This document shows, piece after piece, positions 32,718 through 43,729 of a DNA stretch of 64,000 nt. The notes under the pieces were generated by a model. The model made no database searches and had not been told where the DNA came from. It saw only the letters and a program-made list of their open reading frames with translations. Where the stretch lies: contig PDUO01000016.1 of NCBI GenBank assembly GCA_003008705.1, positions 435,975 through 499,974 on the forward strand. Direction: 5' to 3'. Every line of letters begins with the position of its first letter. Positions within the stretch are counted from its first letter, which is position 1. The position numbers were made by a program, and so were the translations under genes. This stretch comes from Pezicula radicicola (lineage: Eukaryota; Ascomycota; Leotiomycetes; Helotiales; Dermateaceae).

Positions 32718-35200
32718 ATGCCGCTCCCACCACGATTGTTTGCTGGGGACGAGGAGCTGGGGAAAAAGGATGATGATCATAGGCCGGGCATGAAGAGTCC
32801 CTATGGATCATGGACAGCATCACAACATCGTCGGGCTCCAAACCGACGGAGCATCAAGAGAGTGCTTATTGTTGCGACCACGTTGATCGGGCTCTACTAC
32901 TTTTTCAAGAATATGCCAACCGACTTAACACAGCCGCGACCACGCCCAACCTATACACATACAGACTCGAAGATGCCGTCTGCTGGCAGTCATAGTTCAG
33001 GATCATCGACTCATAAGGCAGGTAGAAAGGGAGAACTGGAGGAACAGCCACAGCACTATTTTGATGGCCCCATAAAGTTCTATCAGCTGGCAACGACATT
33101 GCATGCTCTTTCAATGACCAAGGGTGGTGAACAGATCAATAATAATGTGGTAATGGTGACCTGATCCTCACTTTATGCCAGCATGCTGACCGCATTTTCG
33201 TAGCTCTTCGCTGCTGCAAGTCTGAAAAGCGTGTCTACTCTTCTTCCAATAGCCTGTGAAATGGCCGAGAAAAAGCGAAGCTTTGTGTTAGTGAATATTC
33301 ATCCACGAGGAAAACATGTAACTGACTGGCCTGAAGACACTTTGCTGTTATGGGAAGAGATACTCTTTCAATGGACATAATAAAAGCCGTAAATGGGCTT
33401 GAGGATGGCTGCAACATATTATATCATGGTAGCACACCCACCCATTCTAGCGATTTAGGTGTATGCAAGATCTAATGTGAGACTAGACGCAAGACCCGAT
33501 TATTCCGTTGAGAGTACCGAGTTCCGGATGGCTGTGAGCACATCTGCTGCACTTGGCCATATAAATACATTTATGCATCCTCAAGCTATTTTAGTACGAG
33601 CCTAGCCTCTTACAAGCGAGTATAACGGCTAACATGATTCCAGGTGGATGGCTCTGAGGAGGAAGAAGCGTTTTTCATGAGAGGTATCAAAGAGCGAGCT
33701 GGCTCCATTGGACGAACAGTCATTGAACTTCCTAAAAATACAGAGCAAAACCTGCTCTGGATCACAGAATTAGATGCCGCGTCGTTAAGCTGTAAGTCTG
33801 CTGTAGTCACTATAGCAATTAACCATGTCTTTTTTGTATGGACAAGTACTAACTGACTTTCCATAGCCTGGAACAGGTTCACTGTCGATATACTTGTACA
33901 TGCGCCTCCCGCAGCTTCTGGCTCACTCATAAGATTGCTAGAGTCTTTGAGAAAAGCTGACTATTTCTCATCTCTACCACCTCGGTTGACGATCGACTTA
34001 CCACAGAAGATTGATGAGCCAACCAGGCGATACTTGGAGAATTTCAAATGGCCACCCAGCAACGTTGCATCACACGGAGCTGGCAGTCAGCTTTCGCTCC
34101 ATCATCGAATTCCACAATATAGACTAACACCAGAAGAGAATAACATTAGATTTCTCGAAGCGTTCTGGCCAGCAGACCCAAGCTCGTCACACATTCTGGT
34201 CCTTTCATCAGAAGTTGAACTCTCCCCTGTTTACTTTCACTATCTCAAATTCACTACCCTGGAATATAGATATTCCACGGCACAAAGAGATGCAGCTAGA
34301 AATCTGCTAGGCATAAGTCTTGATTTGCCATCTACTTATCTTAACGACTCTGCCGGCTTCGAAGCCCCTGCCAATGAAGACCTCGAAGGATCAAGTGACA
34401 CTGCTGACTATTCCTCGCCATTCCTGTGGCAGGCACCTAACAGTAATGCCGCTCTCTACTTTGGCGAGAAATGGGCCGAACTTCATGATTTCGTCTCCCA
34501 TACATTGAAGGCTCAACATAAGTTGCCTACGCCGACGACTTTAAACGAGAAGCTTGTCAGCAAAACTTTCCCCTCTTGGCTGGAGCATGTGCTGCAGCTA
34601 GCTCGTGCTCGAGGATACTGGATGCTATATCACACCTTTAGCAGTACTAATTCTCTCGCTACCATTCACAACGAGCTTTATCGCATCCCCGAGGAATTCT
34701 CGAAGGACACAGAGGGTGAAAATGAACATCTCGATCCGGGTGCGGACACCGATGCAGAGCTGACTGCTGATCCAGCGCATCATCTATCACTCAAGCACAC
34801 TGAGACACCACTGTTTTCAACCACACTACTTGGTGCTATGAGCGGAACGCTGCCAGAGGTCAAAGATATGCCTTTGTTGAGCTGGGACGGGGAACAGATC
34901 TCAAGACTGGAACTTGAAAAAAGAGCTGTAGAGTACAGCAAGATCTTCCGACGTGAAATTGGAGGGTGTGAGATCTTGAGCCCAGAGAAACAAAGACTTG
35001 ATCTTATGGCTGGCGACCTTTTCTGTCTGAACGAAGGGGATAACGTGCCTCTGCCCGCGCCAACAAAGGAGGAGGATGAGCCTCCTGCGCCAGCAATAGA
35101 GCCTGAGCTGGCTGGGCCTTCTCCTAAGACTTCGAGTACTCTCGTGGGTACTCTCAATATACCGACCGACGCGCCTGTTCTTGTAAAAGGGGCACGGTAG
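32718..35200 (+). CDS. Fungal family 2-type glycosyltransferase, type II membrane protein
   Basis: Likely a Golgi or secretory-pathway glycosyltransferase; donor and acceptor unknown. Exons: 32718..33149, 33204..33286, 33337..33428, 33487..33593, 33644..33791, 33867..35200 (2196 nt, 731 aa). Basic cytoplasmic N-terminus, a single membrane anchor at about residues 49-64 (VLIVATTLIGLYYFF), and a Ser/Gly-rich stem. The catalytic region opens with KFYQLATTLHAL and LFAAASLKSVSTLLPIACEM and continues HFAVMGRDTLS; the LLESLRKADYF and HILVLSSEVELSPVYFHYLK segments are the signature of this filamentous-fungal group annotated as glycosyltransferase 2. The Pro/Glu-rich C-terminus is probably disordered. 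Exon 2 to 3 junction was chosen as GT|GTTAGT because only that phase restores FVHFAVMGRD. Convergent with the DUF202 gene, 113 bp apart. Confidence 0.85.
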
Positions 35201-35313
35201 GTTCCCCGTAGTATTTCTAAAGATACCTCATTGGCTGTACATTTACCATTATATAAATGCAAAATGACTCCTACGCTATGCAATTGAGCCGCCCAAATAT
35301 GACCAACCCAATC

Positions 35314-36065
35314 CTAATCTCCCGATCTCTTTGAGTTCGTCGCTAGGAAAAGAACGCAAACGACAATAATGGCAAAGGCAATGACTCCAAGAACCTGGGT
35401 AGTGTTAGCACGTACGTCACCGAACTCTCCGCTAAACTCAAACCCAGCAAATGCAACATACAGTTTGAGTTTTCCATCCCGTCTGCACAATGGCAGCCCT
35501 GCGACTATACTTATTAACAGTCTTCACATAATTCCCAAAGCCCAAGGCCAAACATGCCACAGACAGTATCCAAAATACCACCCCCAACGGTTTCGCCATG
35601 CGCAGCTCGAACTGGGAGGGTTGGCGTTTGAGGTGGAAGGAGATTACAATGGCAATGCTCACGACAGCCATGTAGATGCTGAGACGGAGGTAGGAGAGGA
35701 AGGTGCGCTCATTGGCGCAGTGGTCGCGGGCATCACTGTCAGTGTTATCGAAGAGTAGTGGACCGAGGAAAGGAACGGCGCAGAAGATGGAGTTGCCGCG
35801 GTGCCTAGATGGAGATTGATTAAGTGTCAGCGTGCTGATTGATATATGCGCATAGGCGCCGGTATCATCATTGCGGTATGCAGGTTACCAGCAACGGCCC
35901 CATCTTGCCTGCCCCGCGTTGTGGAACTTGTAGAACTTGTGGAACTGGGAGAGATTTTGAGACTACTTACTCGGTGACATTGACTGGTTTGGGATGGATT
36001 GGATTGTAGAGTGGACGATAAGTGTTGGTGCGAGTTGCTTCTTCTACATCGCCTGGTTGAGGCAT
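35314..36065 (-). CDS. DUF202-domain membrane protein
   Basis: Small integral membrane protein. Exons 36065..35971, 35804..35462, 35394..35314 (519 nt, 172 aa). Short polar N-terminus (PLYNPIHPKPVNVTE), then RDHCANERTFLSYLRLS, the conserved start of DUF202, and three membrane segments (YMAVVSIAIVISF; VVFWILSVACLALGFG; VIAFAIIVVCVLFLA). DUF202 is related to the membrane module of vacuolar transporter chaperone proteins such as Vtc1, so a vacuolar or vesicular membrane is plausible but not shown. The last exon encodes the third helix and a short basic tail. Length is typical. Divergent from the MATE gene. Confidence 0.88.
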
Positions 36066-37023
36066 GTTCAATTGTGTTGGTTCACCGATTCAATGGACAT
36101 GGCTGGAGGTTGTAGGATGCTCATGTTTTTGGTACCCTAGTGACGCCGATTCATCTGTGGCTCGTGACATGCAAAAGGCCAGCCGCAAAGTCTTTTTGGT
36201 TCGTCCGCCGAGAACTTAGGAAGTCATTGGCTGGAGCCGAGGTTTTAACCTTCAAAGGCCGTGAGTACGAGGCGTTCGTTCATTCTGTCTTTCGAACTTT
36301 CGAGAAAAGCTTTAATGCTTGTGCTTCTTCTTCTTCTTCTTCTTCTTCTTCTTCTTCTTCTTCTTCTTCTTCTTCTTCTTTGCAACAAAACAATTAACCT
36401 AAACTTAAACATGTTTGCAACGTTTCATGCCTTCACATTTAAATGTCTTTGTTTACTCATCAATTCTTGTCAATATCGGCCGGGCCTTCCTTTCATGGGG
36501 TCTCTAGTCTCTCCCCAAACTCACCCAATTTGTCAAATGTATGTGCATGGGCTGACAGGCATTCAGGCACTAGGTAGATTTACACCGATAAGGACGGCTA
36601 ACCGCATTGAGTAACTTTACCCTGCGGCGGCGGCGGCGATGGATGGTGGGGAAGTTTTCCTGGTACTGTAGGTCCTTCCGATAGCGATAATGGCAACATG
36701 AGATTTTCAGCATTTCCTTCTTTCTTTCTTTCTTTCCCTTTTCCCCTCTTTCCCTCTATATATCTGGGCACCTCCGTGACTGCTCTTTCTCTTGCTCTGG
36801 CTTACGTCCCTCTCTCCTCTTCTTTCCCCCCCCCTTGCTGCTGTTGATTCCCCAAAACAACACAGCACAACACACACACACTGCTGCACCCATTATCTGT
36901 CTGCAGCAAAATCTGAAGTTTGAAAAGAGTCACCAACGGGCCACAGATACTCTACAATCTGAACTGGCCTGCCCAAAACCATTGCTTCGTTCTCCTCTCT
37001 TCTCTTTGTCTGCCAGCAACACC
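36066..37023. promoter_or_regulatory. Divergent promoter region of DUF202 and MATE genes
   Basis: 958 bp with a (CTT)19 array, a TTTC-repeat tract at about 36718-36737, a TATA-like CTATATATC near 36756 and long C/T runs, then a leader to the MATE ATG. The TATA-like element and pyrimidine tracts suit a core promoter of the rightward gene. Confidence 0.5.
36324..36380 (+). repeat. (CTT)19 microsatellite
   Basis: Nineteen uninterrupted CTT units, about 260 bp upstream of the DUF202 start and 640 bp upstream of the MATE start. Confidence 0.95.
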
Positions 37024-39177
37024 ATGCCTTCTCTACCTAAACCCATTTCCCAGCATCCCACATTCCACGCTGGCTCTCTGTCAAGATCTCCCTTTGGCAC
37101 ATCCTTCGGTGCCTCGTCCCCAATTGCTCAAGCCTCCATAGAACGGGATCTTGAAGATGCCTTGGACGACGATGACGACTACCTGGATGATGATACCCCA
37201 GATTCTGAGGGTGACTCAGAAGCTTCCACTATTCGTCCTGACGAGTTCAGCCACTCTCTAGCGAGCACTTTCAGACGTCCTAGTATTGTAGCTTATGGCG
37301 GACCCAGAGCTTCAGTAGCATTGCATGATCCGGGCTCAACCCTCACCAAGAAAGAGAAGCGGCAGGCAAGAGATGAGGAGCTGAGTCTTTTGCGGGATAA
37401 CCACCAGTTGCCTCCAAAACATGGCGTGCCTACCGAGGAACGCGGTCCATTTGTTCGCATGTACAAATGGCTTTTCAGCACCAAGGTCCGCGAGCCAGAA
37501 GCAGACGAGGAGAATCCGTCGACGACTTCAGGGCAGAGTCCATTTCTCACTCCCCAACCTACCGAAACCTCAGCTTTATTACCACAACCTGTCCTCGAAT
37601 CTGCTAGGACACAACACGAAAGATTGAACCGACAATGGGAGGAAGCAGTTGCAGCGGGCAAGATCAAGACGACATGGCAACGAGAGTCGAAGACGCTTAT
37701 CCAGTACTCAAGCCCTTTGATTGTCACATTTTTCTTACAATATAGTTTGACGGTGGCTTCGGTTTTTACAGTAGGACATATTGGGAAGGTCGAGCTGGGA
37801 GCGGTTTCCTTGGCCAGCATGACCGCAAACATTTCGGGATATGCGATATATCAGGGATTGGCCACGAGCTTGGATACACTCTGTGCTCAAGCGTACGGAT
37901 CTGGCAAGAGACAACTCGTTGGCCTACAGTTACAACGAATGGTTTATTTCCTTTGGCTGCTCACCGTCCCGATTGGCATCATATGGATTTTCGCCGAGTC
38001 AATCCTGGGTCTCATTGTTCCAGAAAGAGAGTCTGCTAGGCTTGCAGGCCTCTATCTAAAAGTTCTCCTCCTTGGCGCTCCTGGATATGCAGCATTTGAG
38101 AGTGGAAAGCGTTTCGTACAAGCACAGGGACTGTTCTCTGCCACCACTTACGTTCTTTTGGTGGCTGCGCCATTGAATGCCTTCATGAATTGGCTGTTCG
38201 TCTGGAAATTTGAATGGGGCTTCATTGGTGCTCCCATCGCTGTATCTGTCACAGATAACTTGCTACCTTTGTTCTTGTTCTTATATGTGTACTTCGGTAA
38301 GCCCCTGATTACTGCCGATATTGTCCAGAACAAGTAGATTGATTCTTAAATAGTCGATGGGCGTCAGTGCTGGGGTGGTTTGACTACCAAGGCATTCAGA
38401 AACTGGGGTAAGTTCTATATTCTGGTCTTATCAGAGATGATTCCTAACAAAGTGTTTCTGTAGGCCCTATGATCAAGCTTGCTCTCCCGGGTCTCTTGAT
38501 GGTCGAAGCGGAGTTCCTTGCTTTCGAGGTCCTTACTCTAGCATCGAGCTACTTTTCAACAACGCATCTGGCAGCTCAAAGTGTTCTCAGTACTATAACA
38601 GCCTTGACTTTCCAGTTTCCTTTCCCGATTTCCATTGCGGCTTCAACTCGTGTTGCAAATCTCATCGGAGCGACTTTGAGTGATGCGGCAAAAATGAGTG
38701 CTAAAGTCGTAAGTCCAAACAATGGTCCTCCCAGTCATGCCTCCACTAAAAGACATGCAGACAATCGCAGCAGCTACGTGCGTTGGTATTTTCAATGTGA
38801 TCCTTCTGTTCTCTCTCCGCAACTCCATTCCTCAACTTTTCACGGACGACCAGGATGTCATTGATCTAGTCGCCAGCGTCCTTCCGATTTGTGCCGCCTT
38901 CCAGCTCTTTGATGCGTTGGCCTGCAACTGCAATGGTCTCTTGCGAGGTCTTGGCTTTCAAGAGATCGGTGGCTGGGTCAACCTTGTTTGCTACTACATA
39001 GTAGCCATGCCCATATCATTCGGGACGGCATTTGGTCTCCATTGGGAGCTACAGGGACTGTGGACTGGTGTTGCTATCGCTCTTGGCTTGGTAGCTGCTG
39101 CGGAAGCATACTTTATTTTCACTGCCAATTGGGAACGGGCCGTTGAGGATGCCAAGGACAGGAATGCAATGGGATGA
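37024..39177 (+). CDS. MATE-family multidrug/toxin extrusion transporter
   Basis: Proton- or sodium-coupled efflux carrier of the MATE fold, probably vacuolar or plasma membrane. Exons: 37024..38296, 38354..38407, 38464..38708, 38761..39177 (1989 nt, 662 aa). A long cytoplasmic N-terminus of about 215 residues with acidic (DALDDDDDYLDDD) and basic (TKKEKRQARDEE) clusters precedes two six-helix MATE halves. Diagnostic motifs: SSPLIVTFFLQYSL, GHIGKVELGAVSLA, GLATSLDTLCAQAYGSGK, and in the second half AEFLAFEVLTLASSYF and FPFPISIAASTRVANLIGA. This arrangement matches fungal Erc1-like MATE proteins. The last intron uses the CAG at 38758-38760; the nearer AAAAG would break the frame. ATG chosen for its ACACCATGC context. 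Confidence 0.93.
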
Positions 39178-40545
39178 GTTATGTTTTTATGGGTTTCTGC
39201 AATTTTATGGTTATTGTTTACGTTTGCCGTATATATAGAGCGTGCATATATACCTTGATGGGGTTGTTTGATCGATTATAGCTAAAGTTAAACATGGGTA
39301 ATGACGAGATGAGTTCCTGCATACTTTCCGATACGGATATAATATAAATCTTCTCCAGGAACTCTGCGCCCACTTGAGTTTGCACCCCCTCGGATAGCGC
39401 AGATCACGTCGACCTCAATACACGTACGTATCTCACTTGGCTCATCCCCAGAATGTCAACCTTTTTGAGAAGCTTATCAAAACAACAAAGCATTTAAAGA
39501 GCTCCTAAGGGAGATGAAAATCGAGGCCAGAAGAGTAGTTTCGTACTACAAGCTGTAAATAAAATATCCACACAAAGTAAGGGACTCAGGTTAAGTCAGT
39601 GATCTAAATATATAGATTGATCTCAGGTAGGTAACAGAGTTACTCAAATAAGCGAGCAAAGAAAGTAATTTACTCTACCAAGGTGCTTTGCAACTATTAT
39701 TCTAAGGAATGAATGAGAAGAGAGGTGCTTCTGACGATGGTCAAAATTTATAATAGGAATGAATTACTGGATGGTGTGGTATCTTATGTATGACTAACTC
39801 AAGGGTTTTTGTGAAGGGGTTGGTTGGGGTTGGGGTCGGGGGCTGGTCCTTTTGCCTCTGTTATTGGTTGGCTTCTAGCGTGGATGGATAGGCAGTTGAA
39901 GTGTTTTAGAGGTTTGGTTTGGTTTGGCTTGGTTTTATTTTGAGAGGAGATATTTTATCCCTTCTTTGATTTGTGACACGCCTTTGAGGACATTGTTGAA
40001 GGGAAGGGGGGGAAAAGTCTTGAATGTCTCTAATATATATATATGTATATCCCCTAGTGTGTTAGACGCCATTTTGTGCAGGGATTTGACACCCTGAGAA
40101 TTTCACCACCAAATAACGCATGTGTTTTGCCGTGCTCGTCCTGCTAGTTCGTGCCTATGGCATCTAACACACTAGGGGATACCTTTTTGATGAAGGAAAA
40201 ATAAATAAAAATTATGACTACTATATTGTGCTTTCTTCTATAAAGTGTAGTGCGACCTGACTATGACTAGGAGTCAAAAATAACAGGAACATCGGAGTAT
40301 AGTCACTTGGTCTCAGTTACAGACTTGGTATAAGGCACTCGCTTAGTTTGAATTACCTGCCTACCTTCTAGGTTTCTAAAACTTGGGTTTAGCCAAGTCA
40401 CTTACCTAGCTTTGATTTAAAATAGGTAACTCACTTAGTCTGAGTAACTTATTTGATTCAAGCATTTGATTATTGGCTTGTCACGAGGTATTAATCCTTA
40501 GCGCTATATTAATGGCGCTCTTCGAGGTGTCACAACCTTTGCAAG
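39178..40545. other. Intergenic between convergent genes, with one MITE-like element
   Basis: Contains the 3' UTRs of the MATE and PQ-loop genes, AT-rich DNA with GTTACT/AGTAAC strings, G/T-rich tracts near 39800-39930, and a 130-bp terminal inverted-repeat element (listed separately). No gene seen. Confidence 0.6.
40050..40179. mobile_element. MITE-like element, 22-bp terminal inverted repeats, TA target duplication
   Basis: The left end begins TCCCCTAGTGTGTTAGA (40050..40071) and the right end (40158..40179) is its reverse complement with one mismatch in 22. A TA dinucleotide flanks each side (40048-40049 and 40180-40181). The interior of about 86 bp has no open frame. Size, TIRs and TA duplication match non-autonomous Tc1/mariner/pogo-type elements, which are common in ascomycetes. 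Confidence 0.8.
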
Positions 40546-41671
40546 TTATGGTTTTCGAACTGCGCCGAGGAGAGGCGTATTCTCATTCAACCCATCGGCT
40601 CCCACTGGCCCGCCCTCGTCATCTATTTCGATATTGCCATTTTGGGTGGGGGTATAGCCAGTTGTGAAACCTCCATTCAAGGACTAGTAAACCAGATCAG
40701 CAATTACAATTCTTTTTCACTTATTTTGCAATAGGAGGTTCTGCTTACCTCTTCTCCAGTATCCTGTCGCCTAGCTTTTACCTCAAAACATATACCCATC
40801 ACTAGCAGACAGCCTTGCAAGCATCCGGTAACAAGGTACACACCCCAGGAACTCCATCCCTCAGCACCTAGTCTTGCTGCTAAGCTACCAGCCCAAACAA
40901 AGCTGCCAGGGGTCTGTATGAGCATCATTGGTATGCTCAGACTTCCAACGTGCCCGAGGCTATATGTCGTCCAAATTTGAGGGAGGTACTGAATTGCTGC
41001 CAGGGTAGTAGCCATGATGCCTAGTATATTGGCCCATGTTCCAAGGTGCTGCGGCCTCAAAAACATCAGTGCGACGCTGACCCATATGACAAGAAGGCCA
41101 TGGACCAAGCATATTATTGCGACCGAAACTGCTGTTCGCCAGGTATGTTGCTTTACACCAGTGATATGAGTCGCTTCAGCATTTCGAGGAAAGAAGACGA
41201 GAAATAAAAGTAAACTGCCGTGAAATGACGTTAACCTTGATCTGGAAAGTCGGGGTTTCTAGAGATTCGCCACAACTCACATCACACTGAAACAGAACCA
41301 CTGCACTCCCACCTGTGCAATTCCGAGAAGCCCAGCAGCACACTCAAACGTGCTGACGGTCTTACAGCATGCCACATCCGCACGAGAGGCAGGAAGCGCC
41401 AGTATATTCGCAAACCCGCATGTTCCTGAGGTCGTGCCGAGGAGTATGAAGTATGGCGAGATACCTTCTGATGTTCCACGAGCGATGATACGATAGTGTT
41501 GGGGAAGGTAGGAGACGAGAATGCCGAGAAGGATAAAACTACAGTCTTATCAGCAAAGGAAAACGAACGCGGTGAGGTTGGGATGTCGTACATTGACAGC
41601 GCGAGGTTGAGGTAGCTAGGCGCCTGGAGCTTCTCGCAACGGTCTGTCAGCAGATCCGCAAAGGCCTCCAT
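40546..41671 (-). CDS. PQ-loop repeat membrane protein, seven-helix transporter family
   Basis: Member of the PQ-loop family (cystinosin/Ypq/SWEET-like), whose characterised members export amino acids or related solutes from vacuoles or lysosomes. Exons 41671..41592, 41538..41281, 41214..40749, 40683..40546 (942 nt, 313 aa). Two PQ motifs are visible: YLPQHYRII in the first repeat and YLPQIWTTY in the second, each in a three-helix bundle. The final exon is easily missed: a GTAAGC donor directly after GAAGAG leads to a polar tail ending ENTPLLGAVRKP, an acidic-dileucine-type signal that would suit vacuolar sorting (inference). Without splicing the frame stops 14 codons later. Divergent from the BTB gene. 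Confidence 0.88.
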
Positions 41672-42217
41672 GGTATAATTAGAGTAAATTTATCTTGGGC
41701 GTAGTATTATTGAAAACTATCCATGGGTCAACAACATTGACGGTGAGTGATGGATGTTGAGGTCATTCCTAAGAGGGCCAGGGTTGTCAACAGGTGCCAA
41801 CATGAAAGCTCCCCCTGTCAAAATATAGCGGGCGCTAGCGGGCTGCACCTGACTTCGTGACTTTAAAAGCGTGGCAACCCTGGAGGCCATTGCGTGTTGT
41901 TCGTGAAACAACAAATATTATGGCAACTCTTCGTCTTAAGATCAGCAACCTAAATTAGCAAATCAATGCCATCAATATCAGTATTGTACAGTAATTACTG
42001 GCTTAATTTACCTAGCCTTTCCATGGCGAATTATGTCTTGCCAACTCATTGGATGCGTCGACTAGTTTGAGAAGACGAGCAGACTAAACACCCCCCTTTC
42101 CTTTTATCTACCTGTCTGTTTCCTTTCTACAACATATCTCATTACATTAACATCATATTCGCCTTTTTTTATTTGTTTCGAGTGGAATCTGTGAGTTAAC
42201 ACGACTTAGTTACTACT
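41672..42217. promoter_or_regulatory. Shared divergent promoter region, PQ-loop and BTB genes
   Basis: 546 bp between divergent start codons. A C/T-rich stretch at 42090-42180 (CCCCCCTTTCC, TTTTTTTATTTG) precedes the BTB start and suits its leader. No clear TATA box. Confidence 0.45.
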
Positions 42218-43612
42218 ATGACCCGAACCTTTGAGGACGATTATAGTTTAGATGTGTTGTATGCTAATATAGCTTGGCAAAAAAGACAATCCTGGTCGCA
42301 ACATAGCAGAATGCCATCAAGACGCAGAACGGAATCAGAGGCTGAAGTGGATGGGGGTGTCCCTCTTGTTACTCGGGCGCCCAAAAAGAGTGCGAGGTAA
42401 GTTGCCTATTCTTCTCTCGGTCCACGTAATGCAAAGCTGGAAAATAGTTATAATGTAGTAATCTTGAATTGGCAAGCCAAGTTAAGCATGGAAAGAGCAA
42501 GTCTTTGACAAGACGCTCGGCTAATCGACTTATAGCAGGACGATTACCGTTTTCCAATCACCTGGGCTGGAGCCAGATACACGCCTCATCGTTTTCAAGC
42601 GAGAGTTCCATGTCCATTCGGTAATCCTGAAGTTGCACTCTGATTACTTTCGAAAGTTTCTCAGTTCTACTGGAGAGCCTGATCCACCGCCAAGCACTAC
42701 ATTCCGCTATGACTACGTCTCAGTGCTGAGCGAAGACGATAATACTTGGGTCTTGCTACCTGCTGTCAAAGTACGTTTAAATGTTCTTTGTCATCTTTAC
42801 TGAATTCTGACCATACTTAGGCAAGTAAAGAATCTACTAAAATTAAACGGTCAAGTGCTGCCAGCAAATTAAATGTAGCTACAGAAGTTGAAGCATTTCG
42901 GAAGCTCTTATGCGCCATGTATAATAGGCCTTACTCAGTTCAAAACATTGATGAGCTTAACGTTCTTACTCGGCAATCCGAAGTCTATTGCGCCCTTCCT
43001 ATAGTTTCCGCAACACTCACCGGAGGCCTAATGGGTAGCCCGATATTCAAACGCCAAATTAGCGAGAATCGCCCTAGGAATATCTTAGCTGGAGAAGCAC
43101 CAGATTTGTTGCTACTCGCCTGCAAGCTTCGGCATCCAGTCCTGTTCCGTGAGTGTTTTGTCCACGTAGTCGGCAACTGGCAAGAGGAATCTACGTACGG
43201 TCAGAGACCTTTCAAACCGATTAGGGAAGATCCAGTTTTGTATAATCTAGTCTGTCAGAAGTACACGGAAACATGCGCGAAGGTCCTCAAAGTCAATCAC
43301 GCATTATTTGCCGACATGATGAAAAATCCGTGTCAGGAAGGTATCTCGTTTGCAAAAGAAAGTTTCCGTGCGGACGATCATCCTCTTAGTGGCGCGCAAT
43401 TCTACAAGGAAATTCACAGGAAATGTCAAGCAGATGCCAGAGAGTCTGGGGACTCGGCACTACTGGAATCTCTGAACAACTTGATGGAAAATAACCTGGT
43501 TTTGGACCGAAGTGGATATGGCCCCGGAGAAGGCGCTTATGCGTCCAATTTTCTATGTGCGAACATAAGTGACGACGAAATGCCATGGGATACAACTGAG
43601 CTCCATTGGTAA
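42218..43612 (+). CDS. BTB/POZ-like domain protein
   Basis: Likely protein-interaction adaptor; in fungi such single-BTB proteins are numerous and mostly uncharacterised. Exons 42218..42396, 42539..42770, 42821..43612 (1203 nt, 400 aa). A basic, Ser/Arg-rich N-terminus of about 60 residues precedes the BTB core: DTRLIVFKREFHVHSVILKL at about residues 73-92 with SDYFRKFLSS, the canonical extracted-ligand and strand-helix pattern, and, after the second intron, EVEAFRKLLCAMYNRPYSV, the helix pair that closes the domain. The C-terminal 200 residues (LLLLACKLRHPVLFRECFVHVVGNW and onward) are helical and typical of fungal BTB proteins. No kelch or MATH domain. Function not deducible. Confidence 0.82.
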
Positions 43613-43729
43613 TCAGTGTGAGATGGGCTCTGAGCGTCAGAATTTTGACTACTTGTCTATTAATACTGGTTCTTTGGCCGCAACAATTCAAGCCTATTCT
43701 CGCCTTTCAATCGTCGAGCAGCTTCCGCT

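Noticed and set aside
32239..32841. 200-codon minus-strand frame overlapping the glycosyltransferase start
   Set aside because: Low-complexity Cys/Ser content; antisense to a well-supported exon.
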